DNA of 64,000 bases from Lachnospiraceae bacterium. Lineage in GTDB: Bacteria; Bacillota; Clostridia; Lachnospirales; Lachnospiraceae. Positions 27,697 to 36,589 of the stretch are shown here, in pieces. The position numbers and the translations under genes are program-made. The DNA lies in NCBI GenBank assembly GCA_015057035.1, contig SVFC01000009.1:1-64000 (forward strand), given 5' to 3'. Under the pieces are notes generated by a model, which was given only the letters and a program-made list of their open reading frames with translations, ran no database searches and was not told where the DNA came from. Every line of letters starts with the position of its first letter. Position 1 is the first letter of the stretch.

Positions 27697-29106
27697 ATGA
27701 AATACGAAAATCTTACACAATATGTTGTAGAACATATGGATGAGATGATAGTTTGTTTTGACCAGGATGGGGTTATTACATATGGGAATCCAGCAGCAGG
27801 TGCCAGACTAGAATTCGGAGAGGAACTTGTGGGGACTCATATTAGTGAAATCTTCCCAAATGCCTTCTGGGTTGCGGATCCTGGATTTGGAACAGATGTG
27901 GAATTCAACGAAGAGAATTACGAACTTATGGCATATCGCTATAACAAGACCTGTTTTCCAATAGACGCCAAGTTTATTGATACGAAGGATGGCTCTTATT
28001 TATGCCTTTCCAAAGATATCACCAAGCGTTCTTTCTTGCAGAAACGAATCAAACAGGTGGAGCAGGATGCAGAAGATGCCATGAAGGTAAAATCGGAGTT
28101 TGTTGCCAATGTAACTCATGAGCTTCGTACTCCGGTGAATGGGCTTCTTGGAAACACCAGAGAGCTTATCTCCAGACTTCAGGATGAGGAATGTCTTAGA
28201 ATTCTGGACTTAATGGAACGTGGATGTAACGACATGAATGCGTTGATTAACAACATCCTCGATTTTTCCAAGCTGGAAGCCGGCAAATTTACTTTAGAAA
28301 AACGTGAATTTGATTTCCGTAAGATGATTGATTATGTGAAGTCGAATCATTCTTATAAAATCACAGAAAAAGGTTTGGAATTTTTTGTGACCATATCACC
28401 AGAGGTTCCAACCAACGTTATTGGTGATGAACTTAGAATTGTTCAGGTATTAAACAACCTGATTTCCAATGCTACGAAGTTTACTTCGGTTGGAAAGATT
28501 GCGGTAGAAGTTGTAAAGACAGCACAGATTCTAAATAGAGCAGAATTGTTCTTCCTTGTTACAGATACAGGAATTGGTATTTCCAAGGAGAATCAGGACA
28601 AGCTCTTCAAGAGTTTTTCCCAGGTGGATGCTTCTATTTCCAGAAAATATGGTGGAACAGGTTTGGGCCTTAACATCAGTAAGCAGTTGGTAGAACTTAT
28701 GGGTGGAAGTATTGACGTACAGAGTGAAGCTAATCAGGGAACGATGTTTTCCTTCTCTGTGTGGGTAGAACTTCCTGAGACGGAAGCCAAAGTGGCAGGA
28801 GCGACAGTGGATAGGGATGCATTCCTGAGTGATGCAATGCATCGTCAGGAAGAAGGCTCGCAGTTAGTAGAATTTGGTAGTGCGCTTAATAAAGAAGAGA
28901 TTGAAAAGAATATGTCCAAATTGGTACTTTGTGTGGAAATGGATAACTGGGAGAAGGCAGAAGGCTTTATGACAGCAATCAAACAGTTAACAGATAATGC
29001 TCCACAGGAGATTCGAACTAAGGCATTGCGTCTTAAGATGGCGGTTCAGAAAGCGGATTACGACAAGACAATTGCAGCATATGAAGAATTACAGGCGGCT
29101 TTATAG
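27697..29106 (+). CDS. PAS-containing cytosolic sensor histidine kinase
   Basis: FVANVTHELRTPVNGLLG (H box); NNLISNATKF; DTGIGISKENQDKLF; GGTGLGLNISKQLVELMGG. Confidence 0.9.
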   Translation: MKYENLTQYVVEHMDEMIVCFDQDGVITYGNPAAGARLEFGEELVGTHISEIFPNAFWVADPGFGTDVEFNEENYELMAYRYNKTCFPIDAKFIDTKDGSYLCLSKDITKRSFLQKRIKQVEQDAEDAMKVKSEFVANVTHELRTPVNGLLGNTRELISRLQDEECLRILDLMERGCNDMNALINNILDFSKLEAGKFTLEKREFDFRKMIDYVKSNHSYKITEKGLEFFVTISPEVPTNVIGDELRIVQVLNNLISNATKFTSVGKIAVEVVKTAQILNRAELFFLVTDTGIGISKENQDKLFKSFSQVDASISRKYGGTGLGLNISKQLVELMGGSIDVQSEANQGTMFSFSVWVELPETEAKVAGATVDRDAFLSDAMHRQEEGSQLVEFGSALNKEEIEKNMSKLVLCVEMDNWEKAEGFMTAIKQLTDNAPQEIRTKALRLKMAVQKADYDKTIAAYEELQAAL

Positions 29107-29118
29107 CCCGGAGGGAAT

Positions 29119-30165
29119 ATGGGACGTATATTAATAATTGATGACGTAGAAGCGAATCGATTTGTCCTGCGCAATATTATTGCGGATATGGGACACCAGC
29201 CGGTTCTGGCGGAAAATGGAATCCAGGGGCTTAAGATTATGGAACGTGTTATTCCAGATCTCATCCTGTTGGACATTTCTATGCCAGAGATGGATGGTTT
29301 TGAATTTGCGGACATTTTAAAACAGGATATAAAGACAAGACATATACCGATTATTTTTATTTCGGCTATGGATGAGCCTCAGGATATTGTAAAAGGTTTC
29401 GAAGCAGGTGGCGCAGATTATGTAACGAAGCCATTTATCCAGGAGGTTGTAAAATCCCGTGTGGAAGTGCATCTCAAGATGGCAGAGATGAATCATGATC
29501 TGATCGAATCAAATCGCAGATTGCAGGCTTCCATCACAGAACAGATTAAGCAGATGGAATCCGAGAAGAAAAAGGTTTTATATGCTCTTTTGGCGGTGGC
29601 AAGAAAGAACGCCTGCTTTGAAGAACAGCATATGGAACGTCTGCAGTATAACTGTAAGTTGTTAGCACAGGCAATGCAGTTGTCGCCAAAATACGAACAT
29701 CTGGTATCAGATACATTTGTGGAAACAATAGAACTTGCGGCACCTTTGTGTGACCTTGGAAACGTTGCGATTTCTTTGGATATTTTACAGAAAAAGGATA
29801 AGCTGACACCAGAAGAAGCAGACATTGTTAAGACACATACCACCATTGGTGCCCAGATTCTGTCGGATATACGTGGAGAGGGAGATTATAATGATTTTGT
29901 AGACATGTCTTACAATATTGCGTTGTATCATCACGAGAAATGGGATGGTTCAGGATATCCTAACGGAATCTCTGGAGAAGAAATTCCACTTCCAGCACAG
30001 ATTGTAGCCCTTGTGTCTACCTATTGTGCGTTAACTGAAAACCGTTCTTTCCGTAAGGCTTTTTCCAAAGAAGAAGCGTTAGACTTGATGGAAGTAGCAG
30101 CAGGTGTAGATTTTAATGCTGAGATTTTTAATATTTATAAGAAAATAGCCAGACAATTACGCTAA
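29119..30165 (+). CDS. Response regulator with HD-GYP-type output domain (degenerate HD motif)
   Basis: ILIIDDVEANRF..LILLDISMPEMDGFE; HTTIGAQIL; YHHEKWDGSGYPNG; LCDLGNVAIS where HDIGK is expected. Confidence 0.88.
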   Translation: MGRILIIDDVEANRFVLRNIIADMGHQPVLAENGIQGLKIMERVIPDLILLDISMPEMDGFEFADILKQDIKTRHIPIIFISAMDEPQDIVKGFEAGGADYVTKPFIQEVVKSRVEVHLKMAEMNHDLIESNRRLQASITEQIKQMESEKKKVLYALLAVARKNACFEEQHMERLQYNCKLLAQAMQLSPKYEHLVSDTFVETIELAAPLCDLGNVAISLDILQKKDKLTPEEADIVKTHTTIGAQILSDIRGEGDYNDFVDMSYNIALYHHEKWDGSGYPNGISGEEIPLPAQIVALVSTYCALTENRSFRKAFSKEEALDLMEVAAGVDFNAEIFNIYKKIARQLR

Positions 30166-30182
30166 GGCTTTTAGGAGGTATA

Positions 30183-31001
30183 ATGACAGAGGAGGAGTTT
30201 TTAAGAATTGTCAGATTCTTAAAAAGCCAGTATGGCATTGACATGAGTCGAAAGAAGCCTATTGTACAGGGGCGACTGGAAAACTACATGCGAATGAATG
30301 GCTTTCGTAATTATTCTGACTTTATGGATGCTATGGAAAAGGATGCAACGGGTAATCTGGAAAAGAAACTGGTGAATCTCTTATCTACAAATCATACGTA
30401 TTTTATGAGAGAACCAGAACATTTTACCTATATGCGTCAGACGGTTTTGCCATGGCTTAAGAAAAAAGAAGAGCGGAGAAAAGACCTGCGTATCTGGTGT
30501 GGTGCATCGTCTACTGGGGAGGAGCCGTACACTCTTGCCATGATACTTATGGATTATTTTGGATTGGAACATGGAGCCTGGGATACCAAGGTTTTGGCAA
30601 CGGATATTTCCACGGATGTGTTACAGCATGCGATAGCAGGTTTGTACACGACAGAACAGGTAGAAGTGTTACCTGATAATTGGAAGAGAAGATTTTTCCG
30701 CAAAGTGATGAATCAGGAAGTTTATCGTGTAACCGATGAACTGAAAAAGGAAGTGATTTTCCGAAAGTTTAATCTGATGGATGATTTTCCGTTCCGTAAG
30801 AAATTACATGTGGTGTTCTTGCGAAATGTAATGATTTATTTTGATGATAGAACCAAGAGGGAACTGATTCAAAAAATCTATGATGTGATGGAGCCGGGAG
30901 GCTATCTGTTTATTGGACAGACAGAGTCCTTAGATAAAAGTATTAAGGGATTTGAAATGGTGAAGCCATCCATCTATAGAAAAAGAGAGGAAAGTAAATA
31001 A
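30183..31001 (+). CDS. cheR: Chemotaxis protein methyltransferase CheR
   Basis: LRIWCGASSTGEEPYTLAMIL; LHVVFLRNVMIYFDD; GYLFIGQTESLD. Confidence 0.93.
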   Translation: MTEEEFLRIVRFLKSQYGIDMSRKKPIVQGRLENYMRMNGFRNYSDFMDAMEKDATGNLEKKLVNLLSTNHTYFMREPEHFTYMRQTVLPWLKKKEERRKDLRIWCGASSTGEEPYTLAMILMDYFGLEHGAWDTKVLATDISTDVLQHAIAGLYTTEQVEVLPDNWKRRFFRKVMNQEVYRVTDELKKEVIFRKFNLMDDFPFRKKLHVVFLRNVMIYFDDRTKRELIQKIYDVMEPGGYLFIGQTESLDKSIKGFEMVKPSIYRKREESK

Positions 31002-31003
31002 TA

Positions 31004-32032
31004 ATGCGACGAATTAGAGTGCTTGTAGTAGAAGACTCCATGTTTTTCAGGGAGCTTCTGGTAAAAACTTTAAGCAAAGATCCTGCACTTGAGATTGTGG
31101 CTAGCGCCAGAGATGCGTTTGAGGCCCGTGATGCCATTATCAAGTATCGTCCTGATGTAATGACGTTGGATATTGAGATGCCGCGCATGAGCGGAATTGA
31201 GTTCCTACGAAAACTGATGCCACAGTATCCAATGCCAGTCGTTATGGTAAGTGCCTTAAGTGACAAGGTATTTGATGCTTTAAATGCAGGAGCGGTGGAC
31301 TTTGTAGCAAAGCCTGCCTATAGCGATAGAAAAATGCTGGAAGAATTTGTTTTAAAAGAACTTCCAGTAAAGATAAAAATTGCATCTACAGCCAAAATCG
31401 GCAACCTGAAGAAGACTGTAGTACCAACACTCACAGAAAACATTTCGGTGGAAAAGAAGGATTTGATTGTGGCAATTGGAGCTTCTACCGGCGGAACAGA
31501 AGCAATTGCAACTATTCTGAAGGAATTTGGAACCGATATACCCGGGGTTGTGGTGGTGCAGCATATGCCTGCAGGATTTACAGAGATGTATGCAAACCGA
31601 CTAAATGACCAGTGTCGTGTGATGGTTCGAGAAGCAAAAAATGGCGACAAAGTCATGCAGGGACAGGTGTTGCTGGCACCTGGAGGCGATTGTCAGATGC
31701 GTGTGGTAAAAGTCAACGGCAGTTATCAGGTAGAGATTAAGCCTGGTCCAAAGGTAAGTGGACACTGTCCGTCAGTGGATGTGTTATTTGAATCCGTTTC
31801 TCAATGTGCCAAGGACAGAGCACTTGGTATCATTCTAACAGGAATGGGAGGAGATGGTGCAAAAGGCCTTTTGGCAATGAGAAGAGCCGGCGCCAGAACC
31901 ATTGGACAGGATGAAGCCAGTTGTGTGGTATATGGTATGCCACGTGTGGCCTATGAATTAGGCGCAGTAGAAACTCAGGAAAAATTAACAGATATTGCTA
32001 AGAAGACATATGCTGTTTTAAATACAATGTAA
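31004..32032 (+). CDS. cheB: Protein-glutamate methylesterase CheB
   Basis: REC domain TLDIEMPRMSGIEFLRKL; IGASTGGTEAI; VVVQHMPAGFTEMYANRL; TGMGGDGAKGLL. Confidence 0.95.
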   Translation: MRRIRVLVVEDSMFFRELLVKTLSKDPALEIVASARDAFEARDAIIKYRPDVMTLDIEMPRMSGIEFLRKLMPQYPMPVVMVSALSDKVFDALNAGAVDFVAKPAYSDRKMLEEFVLKELPVKIKIASTAKIGNLKKTVVPTLTENISVEKKDLIVAIGASTGGTEAIATILKEFGTDIPGVVVVQHMPAGFTEMYANRLNDQCRVMVREAKNGDKVMQGQVLLAPGGDCQMRVVKVNGSYQVEIKPGPKVSGHCPSVDVLFESVSQCAKDRALGIILTGMGGDGAKGLLAMRRAGARTIGQDEASCVVYGMPRVAYELGAVETQEKLTDIAKKTYAVLNTM

Positions 32033-32044
32033 AGGAGATATGAT

Positions 32045-32437
32045 ATGAGAATTTTATTAGCAGAAGACGATTTCGTAACAAGAAAGTTTATGAGTAACTT
32101 TTTATCAAAGTACGGAGAATGTGACGTTACCGTTGATGGCTTAGAAGCGGTAGACGCATATATGATGGCTTTGGAAGAAGGCAATCCATATGATTTGGTT
32201 TGTTTGGACATTATGATGCCAGTAATGGATGGATATCAGGCATTGGTTGGTATTCGTAATCTGGAAAAAGAAAGAAATATCCCAGAAGAAAAAGCAGTTA
32301 AAGTGATTATGGCAACTGCATTAAACGATGAAAAGAATGTAAAAATGGCGTTTGAATTAGGTTGTACCATTTACTCTGGTAAACCAATTGACCAGGAAAG
32401 ATTTGAAGAAGCATTAAAGAGATTAGATTTAATCTAA
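32045..32437 (+). CDS. CheY-like response regulator
   Basis: ILLAEDDFVTRKF; YDLVCLDIMMPVMDGYQAL; YSGKPIDQERFEE. Confidence 0.9.
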   Translation: MRILLAEDDFVTRKFMSNFLSKYGECDVTVDGLEAVDAYMMALEEGNPYDLVCLDIMMPVMDGYQALVGIRNLEKERNIPEEKAVKVIMATALNDEKNVKMAFELGCTIYSGKPIDQERFEEALKRLDLI

Positions 32438-32478
32438 TATTTAGTGACTTATAATACAAAAGGGGAAAGGAGCTACAT

Positions 32479-34629
32479 ATGGCAGAGGGATTTAATACAG
32501 AAGCCATGCTGGACATGTATCTGTTTGAAAATCAACAATTGCTGGAAAGACTCCAAGAGACAGTTTTAGAGCAGAAAGACGAAGACTGTTTCGATGAAGA
32601 TGCCATCAATGAAATCTTCAGAACTATGCATACGATCAAAGGTTCATCAGGCGTCATGATGTTTGATGATATTACTGCAGTGGCTCATAAACTGGAAGAT
32701 ATTTTCTATGTTTTAAGAGAAGATCATCCGGATGATGTACCACATTTGCAATTAGTAGAGCATGTTCTAGATGTTGCTGATTTTATTACAAATGAGTTTG
32801 AAAAGATTCAGAATGGCGAGAGTGCCGATGGGGATTCAAGTGGTATTATCGCAGAATTAGATGTTTTTCTAAAGAAAATAAAGGGTGAAACAACAGACGC
32901 CGTGGCAAAAGAGGAGCCTAAGAAGGTGGCTTCTGCACAGCAGAAATTCTATATCGCGCCAATGGCAACCAGTTCAAGCAAATATTATAGAATTAAGCTT
33001 ACCTTTAATCCAGGAGTAAATCTGGTAAATGTACATGCATATAAAGCGGTATATGCATTAAAGGAAATCGCAGAGGATATGATATATTCTCCAGAAGATA
33101 TTATATCTGATGAGAGCTCAGTGGATGAGATTTTCGAAAATGGTTTTAATATTTTACTTCAGACACAGTCGTCAGAAGAAGATATTCGCAATGTTGTGAA
33201 AGCTGGCTACGACATCCAGGCTGTGGATGTAGAGAGTTGTTCTGCGGAAGAATATCGCCGAGGTTTTGATGAGGAAGCCCCACTGGTGATTGATTTGGAA
33301 TCCAGCGTGGAAGAAATCGAGGCAAAAGCAGCAGAGCGCACTCAGGAAACCATTATGGCGGAGGCAAAGACCAAGGAACTTGCTCCTGGTGATTTCGTTA
33401 TCCAGTCAAAAGAACCTGGTAAAGCGAAAAAACTTGCCAAAGATAAGCCAAAGAAAGTGGAAAAGACTACATATATCAACGTAGATGTGGCCAAGATGGA
33501 TCAGTTAATGGATTTAATCGGGGAATTAGTTATCTCTGAATCTGTAGTGCTTCAGAATCCAGATCTTAAAGTTCCTGGACTGAATCTCGACAACTTTAAC
33601 AAGGCTGCCCAGCAGATGTCCAAGATTTCCACGGATTTACAGAATGTTATCATGTCTATGCGAATGGTGCCGCTAACCAATACATTCCAGAAGATGAATC
33701 GTATTGTATTCGATGTTTCAAGAAAACTTGGAAAAGACATTGAATTTGAAATGATTGGTGATACCACAGAAGTGGACAAGAACATTGTTGAGCATATTTC
33801 TGACCCATTGATGCATTTGGTTCGTAATGCAGTTGACCACGGCATCGAAACCAATGAGGAAAAGAAGGCCGCGGGAAAGACAGAGCGTGGAAAAGTCACT
33901 CTTACAGCCAAGACAGAATCAGGTAAAGTATGGATTACGGTTGAGGACAATGGTAAAGGCTTAGATAGAGCTAAGATTATGAATAAAGCACGTAATCAGG
34001 GCTTGTTAGATTATAGTAAACCAGAGAGCGCTTACACCGATAAAGAGGTGTTCCAGTTTATTACATTACCAGGCTTTTCAACAAACGAGAAGGTAACGGA
34101 ATACTCAGGACGTGGCGTAGGTATGGACGTTGTTGTTTCTAACCTTGCATCTGTAGGTGGAAGTCTCGAGATTGAAAGTGAAAAAGGAAAAGGAAGCAAG
34201 ATGATCTTGAAGATTCCTCTTACACTGGCAATTATTGATGGTATTGTAATGGAAGTTGGAGATACCTCCTTTGTAATAGAAACAGGTGCTGTCAAAGAAT
34301 TCGTAAGCGTGAACCAGGATATGATGATTATGGATCCGGACAATCGCGAATTTGTTATGATTCGTGGGGAATGTTATCCAGTGCTTCGTATAGGAGACAA
34401 GTATCATTTGACCGGTTATCAGACAGAAGTAGAAAAGGGTATGATGGTAATTATGGAAGTGGATGGACAGCAGTTATGTCTATTTGTTGACAGATTGGTT
34501 GGAAAACAGGAAATTGTTGTAAAACCAATTCCATCCTACGTGAAAAAAGTAAAAGGTTTATCAGGATGTACACAGCTCGGAGATGGCAGCATTGCCTTAA
34601 TCCTAGATGGTGCAGGATTGGTAGATTAA
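32479..34629 (+). CDS. cheA: Chemotaxis histidine kinase CheA
   Basis: P1 IFRTMHTIKGSSGVMMFDD; LMDLIGELVISESVV; HLVRNAVDHGIE; GRGVGMDVV; C-terminal CheW-like domain. Confidence 0.96.
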   Translation: MAEGFNTEAMLDMYLFENQQLLERLQETVLEQKDEDCFDEDAINEIFRTMHTIKGSSGVMMFDDITAVAHKLEDIFYVLREDHPDDVPHLQLVEHVLDVADFITNEFEKIQNGESADGDSSGIIAELDVFLKKIKGETTDAVAKEEPKKVASAQQKFYIAPMATSSSKYYRIKLTFNPGVNLVNVHAYKAVYALKEIAEDMIYSPEDIISDESSVDEIFENGFNILLQTQSSEEDIRNVVKAGYDIQAVDVESCSAEEYRRGFDEEAPLVIDLESSVEEIEAKAAERTQETIMAEAKTKELAPGDFVIQSKEPGKAKKLAKDKPKKVEKTTYINVDVAKMDQLMDLIGELVISESVVLQNPDLKVPGLNLDNFNKAAQQMSKISTDLQNVIMSMRMVPLTNTFQKMNRIVFDVSRKLGKDIEFEMIGDTTEVDKNIVEHISDPLMHLVRNAVDHGIETNEEKKAAGKTERGKVTLTAKTESGKVWITVEDNGKGLDRAKIMNKARNQGLLDYSKPESAYTDKEVFQFITLPGFSTNEKVTEYSGRGVGMDVVVSNLASVGGSLEIESEKGKGSKMILKIPLTLAIIDGIVMEVGDTSFVIETGAVKEFVSVNQDMMIMDPDNREFVMIRGECYPVLRIGDKYHLTGYQTEVEKGMMVIMEVDGQQLCLFVDRLVGKQEIVVKPIPSYVKKVKGLSGCTQLGDGSIALILDGAGLVD

Positions 34630-34645
34630 GGAGGAAGGATAGGAA

Positions 34646-35146
34646 ATGGGCGAAAGAGATACACAAAAGGGTAAATATGTAACCTTCAAGTCAGGAAGTG
34701 AATACTTTGGCCTTAAGATTCAGTATGTAAATGAAATCATTGTTTTTCAGGAGATTACCAAAATTCCGGAAAGCGAAGATTACATTAAAGGACTGATTAA
34801 CTTACGAGGAAAAATTATTCCAGTCATTGACGTAAGATTACGTTTCAAACAGGAACCGTTCGAATATACAGACAGAACCTGTATCATTGTAGTAAATGTA
34901 AAAAATATTGTAGTTGGTTTGATTGTTGAAAAGATTGCTGAAGTAGTAGAGATTCAGGATGAAAATATCATTCCTTCTCCATCTGTTGGAAAGGCTGATA
35001 AATCCCAGAATAAATATGTATATGCAATTGGAAAGGTTGGGGATAAGGTAAAATTGTTATTAGACCCAGACAGATTGTTAAACGACGAAGAAATAAATGC
35101 ATTAGATACAACAAATAATGGTGCGGATAACGAAGGAGAAGAGTAG
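34646..35146 (+). CDS. cheW: Chemotaxis coupling protein CheW
   Basis: [48 protein letters not shown]. Confidence 0.94.
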   Translation: MGERDTQKGKYVTFKSGSEYFGLKIQYVNEIIVFQEITKIPESEDYIKGLINLRGKIIPVIDVRLRFKQEPFEYTDRTCIIVVNVKNIVVGLIVEKIAEVVEIQDENIIPSPSVGKADKSQNKYVYAIGKVGDKVKLLLDPDRLLNDEEINALDTTNNGADNEGEE

Positions 35147-35148
35147 TC

Positions 35149-36516
35149 ATGAAGGTGAATAAAAAATTGATGATGAGAACAAAAATTATAGTAGGATTTG
35201 TTATTCTTGATGTTTTGGTATTGTTTTTACTTTGGGCGGGTTACTCTACTGCAGAACAGATTGTAACACGTTTTGTTCCAGATGATCCAAACGCTGTAAA
35301 GTACTTGATGAGTTATAATATTTTCTCAGGTATTATTTTAGGAGCATTCTTAATTATTGCGGGGGGAATCTCAGTTGCAATTCCAAGACAGCTTCGTAGA
35401 AGCAGAAAGAACTTAATCGATATTACCCGTGAAATTGCAAAAGGTAATATGGATGTAGAAATCAAAAAGATTTATAACGATGAATTTGGTGCTGTTATTG
35501 ATGAATATGTAGTTATGGTAGATTCTATTCGTAACCAGGCACTTGCTGCTCAGGCAGTAGCAGAAGGGGATATGACAGTAACAGTTATTCCATCTTCTGA
35601 TGTAGATACTATGGGTAATGCTCTTGCAACATTGGTGGACAGAAATGGACATGCTCTTGGCAATATTAATGATGCAGCATATCAGGTTATGATTTCTGCA
35701 TCTCAGGTGGCAAGTGCATCTGATGCATTGGCACAAGGCTCTACAGAGCAGGCCAGTGCCATCGAACAGATTACTTCATCTATTAGTGAAATCGCTGAAA
35801 AGACAAGAGAAAATGCGGCACAGGCCAATACAGCCGCTGATTTAGTAAATGTGGCAATTAGAGACGTAGAAAAAGGCAACGAAGAAATGCGTGAAATGGT
35901 TATCGCCATGGATGATATTAATAAATCATCTGAAAGCATTTCTAAGATTATCAAAGTTATTGATGACATTGCATTCCAGACCAATATTCTTGCGCTGAAT
36001 GCTGCAGTAGAAGCTGCACGTGCAGGTGATGCAGGTAAAGGCTTTGCAGTAGTAGCAGAAGAAGTTCGTAATCTTGCGGCAAAGAGTGCTGCAGCAGCGG
36101 CAGAAACTGCAGAAATGATTGAAGATTCTATTGCAAAAGTAGCAGTTGGATCTAAGCTTGCAGATGAAACAGCAAAAGCATTAGAAGATATCTCAAAAGC
36201 AGTTAAGGAAAGCGAAGTAATCATTAATAACATTGCTGAATCATCTAATTATCAGGCAACAGCAGTTGCTCAGATTAATCAGGGAATCGGACAGGTTTCA
36301 CAGGTCGTTCAGACCAATTCAGCAACAAGTGAAGAATGTGCTGCAGCTAGTGAAGAACTTTCAAATCAGGCAATTCGTATGAGAGATTTACTCTCTATTT
36401 ACAAATTAAATGAAGCAGAACATACTCCAGTGGCAGATGATGTTGAAGTAGAAACCGTGGCAGAACATGTAAACGAACCAATCATTTCTCTTGGGGAAGG
36501 ATTCGGAAAATATTAG
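35149..36516 (+). CDS. Methyl-accepting chemotaxis protein with very short extracytoplasmic loop
   Basis: [47 protein letters not shown] hairpin tip; two TM segments about 20-25 aa apart. Confidence 0.95.
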   Translation: MKVNKKLMMRTKIIVGFVILDVLVLFLLWAGYSTAEQIVTRFVPDDPNAVKYLMSYNIFSGIILGAFLIIAGGISVAIPRQLRRSRKNLIDITREIAKGNMDVEIKKIYNDEFGAVIDEYVVMVDSIRNQALAAQAVAEGDMTVTVIPSSDVDTMGNALATLVDRNGHALGNINDAAYQVMISASQVASASDALAQGSTEQASAIEQITSSISEIAEKTRENAAQANTAADLVNVAIRDVEKGNEEMREMVIAMDDINKSSESISKIIKVIDDIAFQTNILALNAAVEAARAGDAGKGFAVVAEEVRNLAAKSAAAAAETAEMIEDSIAKVAVGSKLADETAKALEDISKAVKESEVIINNIAESSNYQATAVAQINQGIGQVSQVVQTNSATSEECAAASEELSNQAIRMRDLLSIYKLNEAEHTPVADDVEVETVAEHVNEPIISLGEGFGKY

Positions 36517-36523
36517 AGTTTCA

Positions 36524-36566
36524 GGGCTGTCGCAATAGGAATAGATTGCGACAGCCCTAGTTTATA
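36524..36566 (+). terminator. Rho-independent terminator
   Basis: agggctgtcgcaataggaatagattgcgacagccct then tttatatttt. Confidence 0.7.
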
Positions 36567-36589
36567 TTTTACTTTTTGGAGGCAATCAG

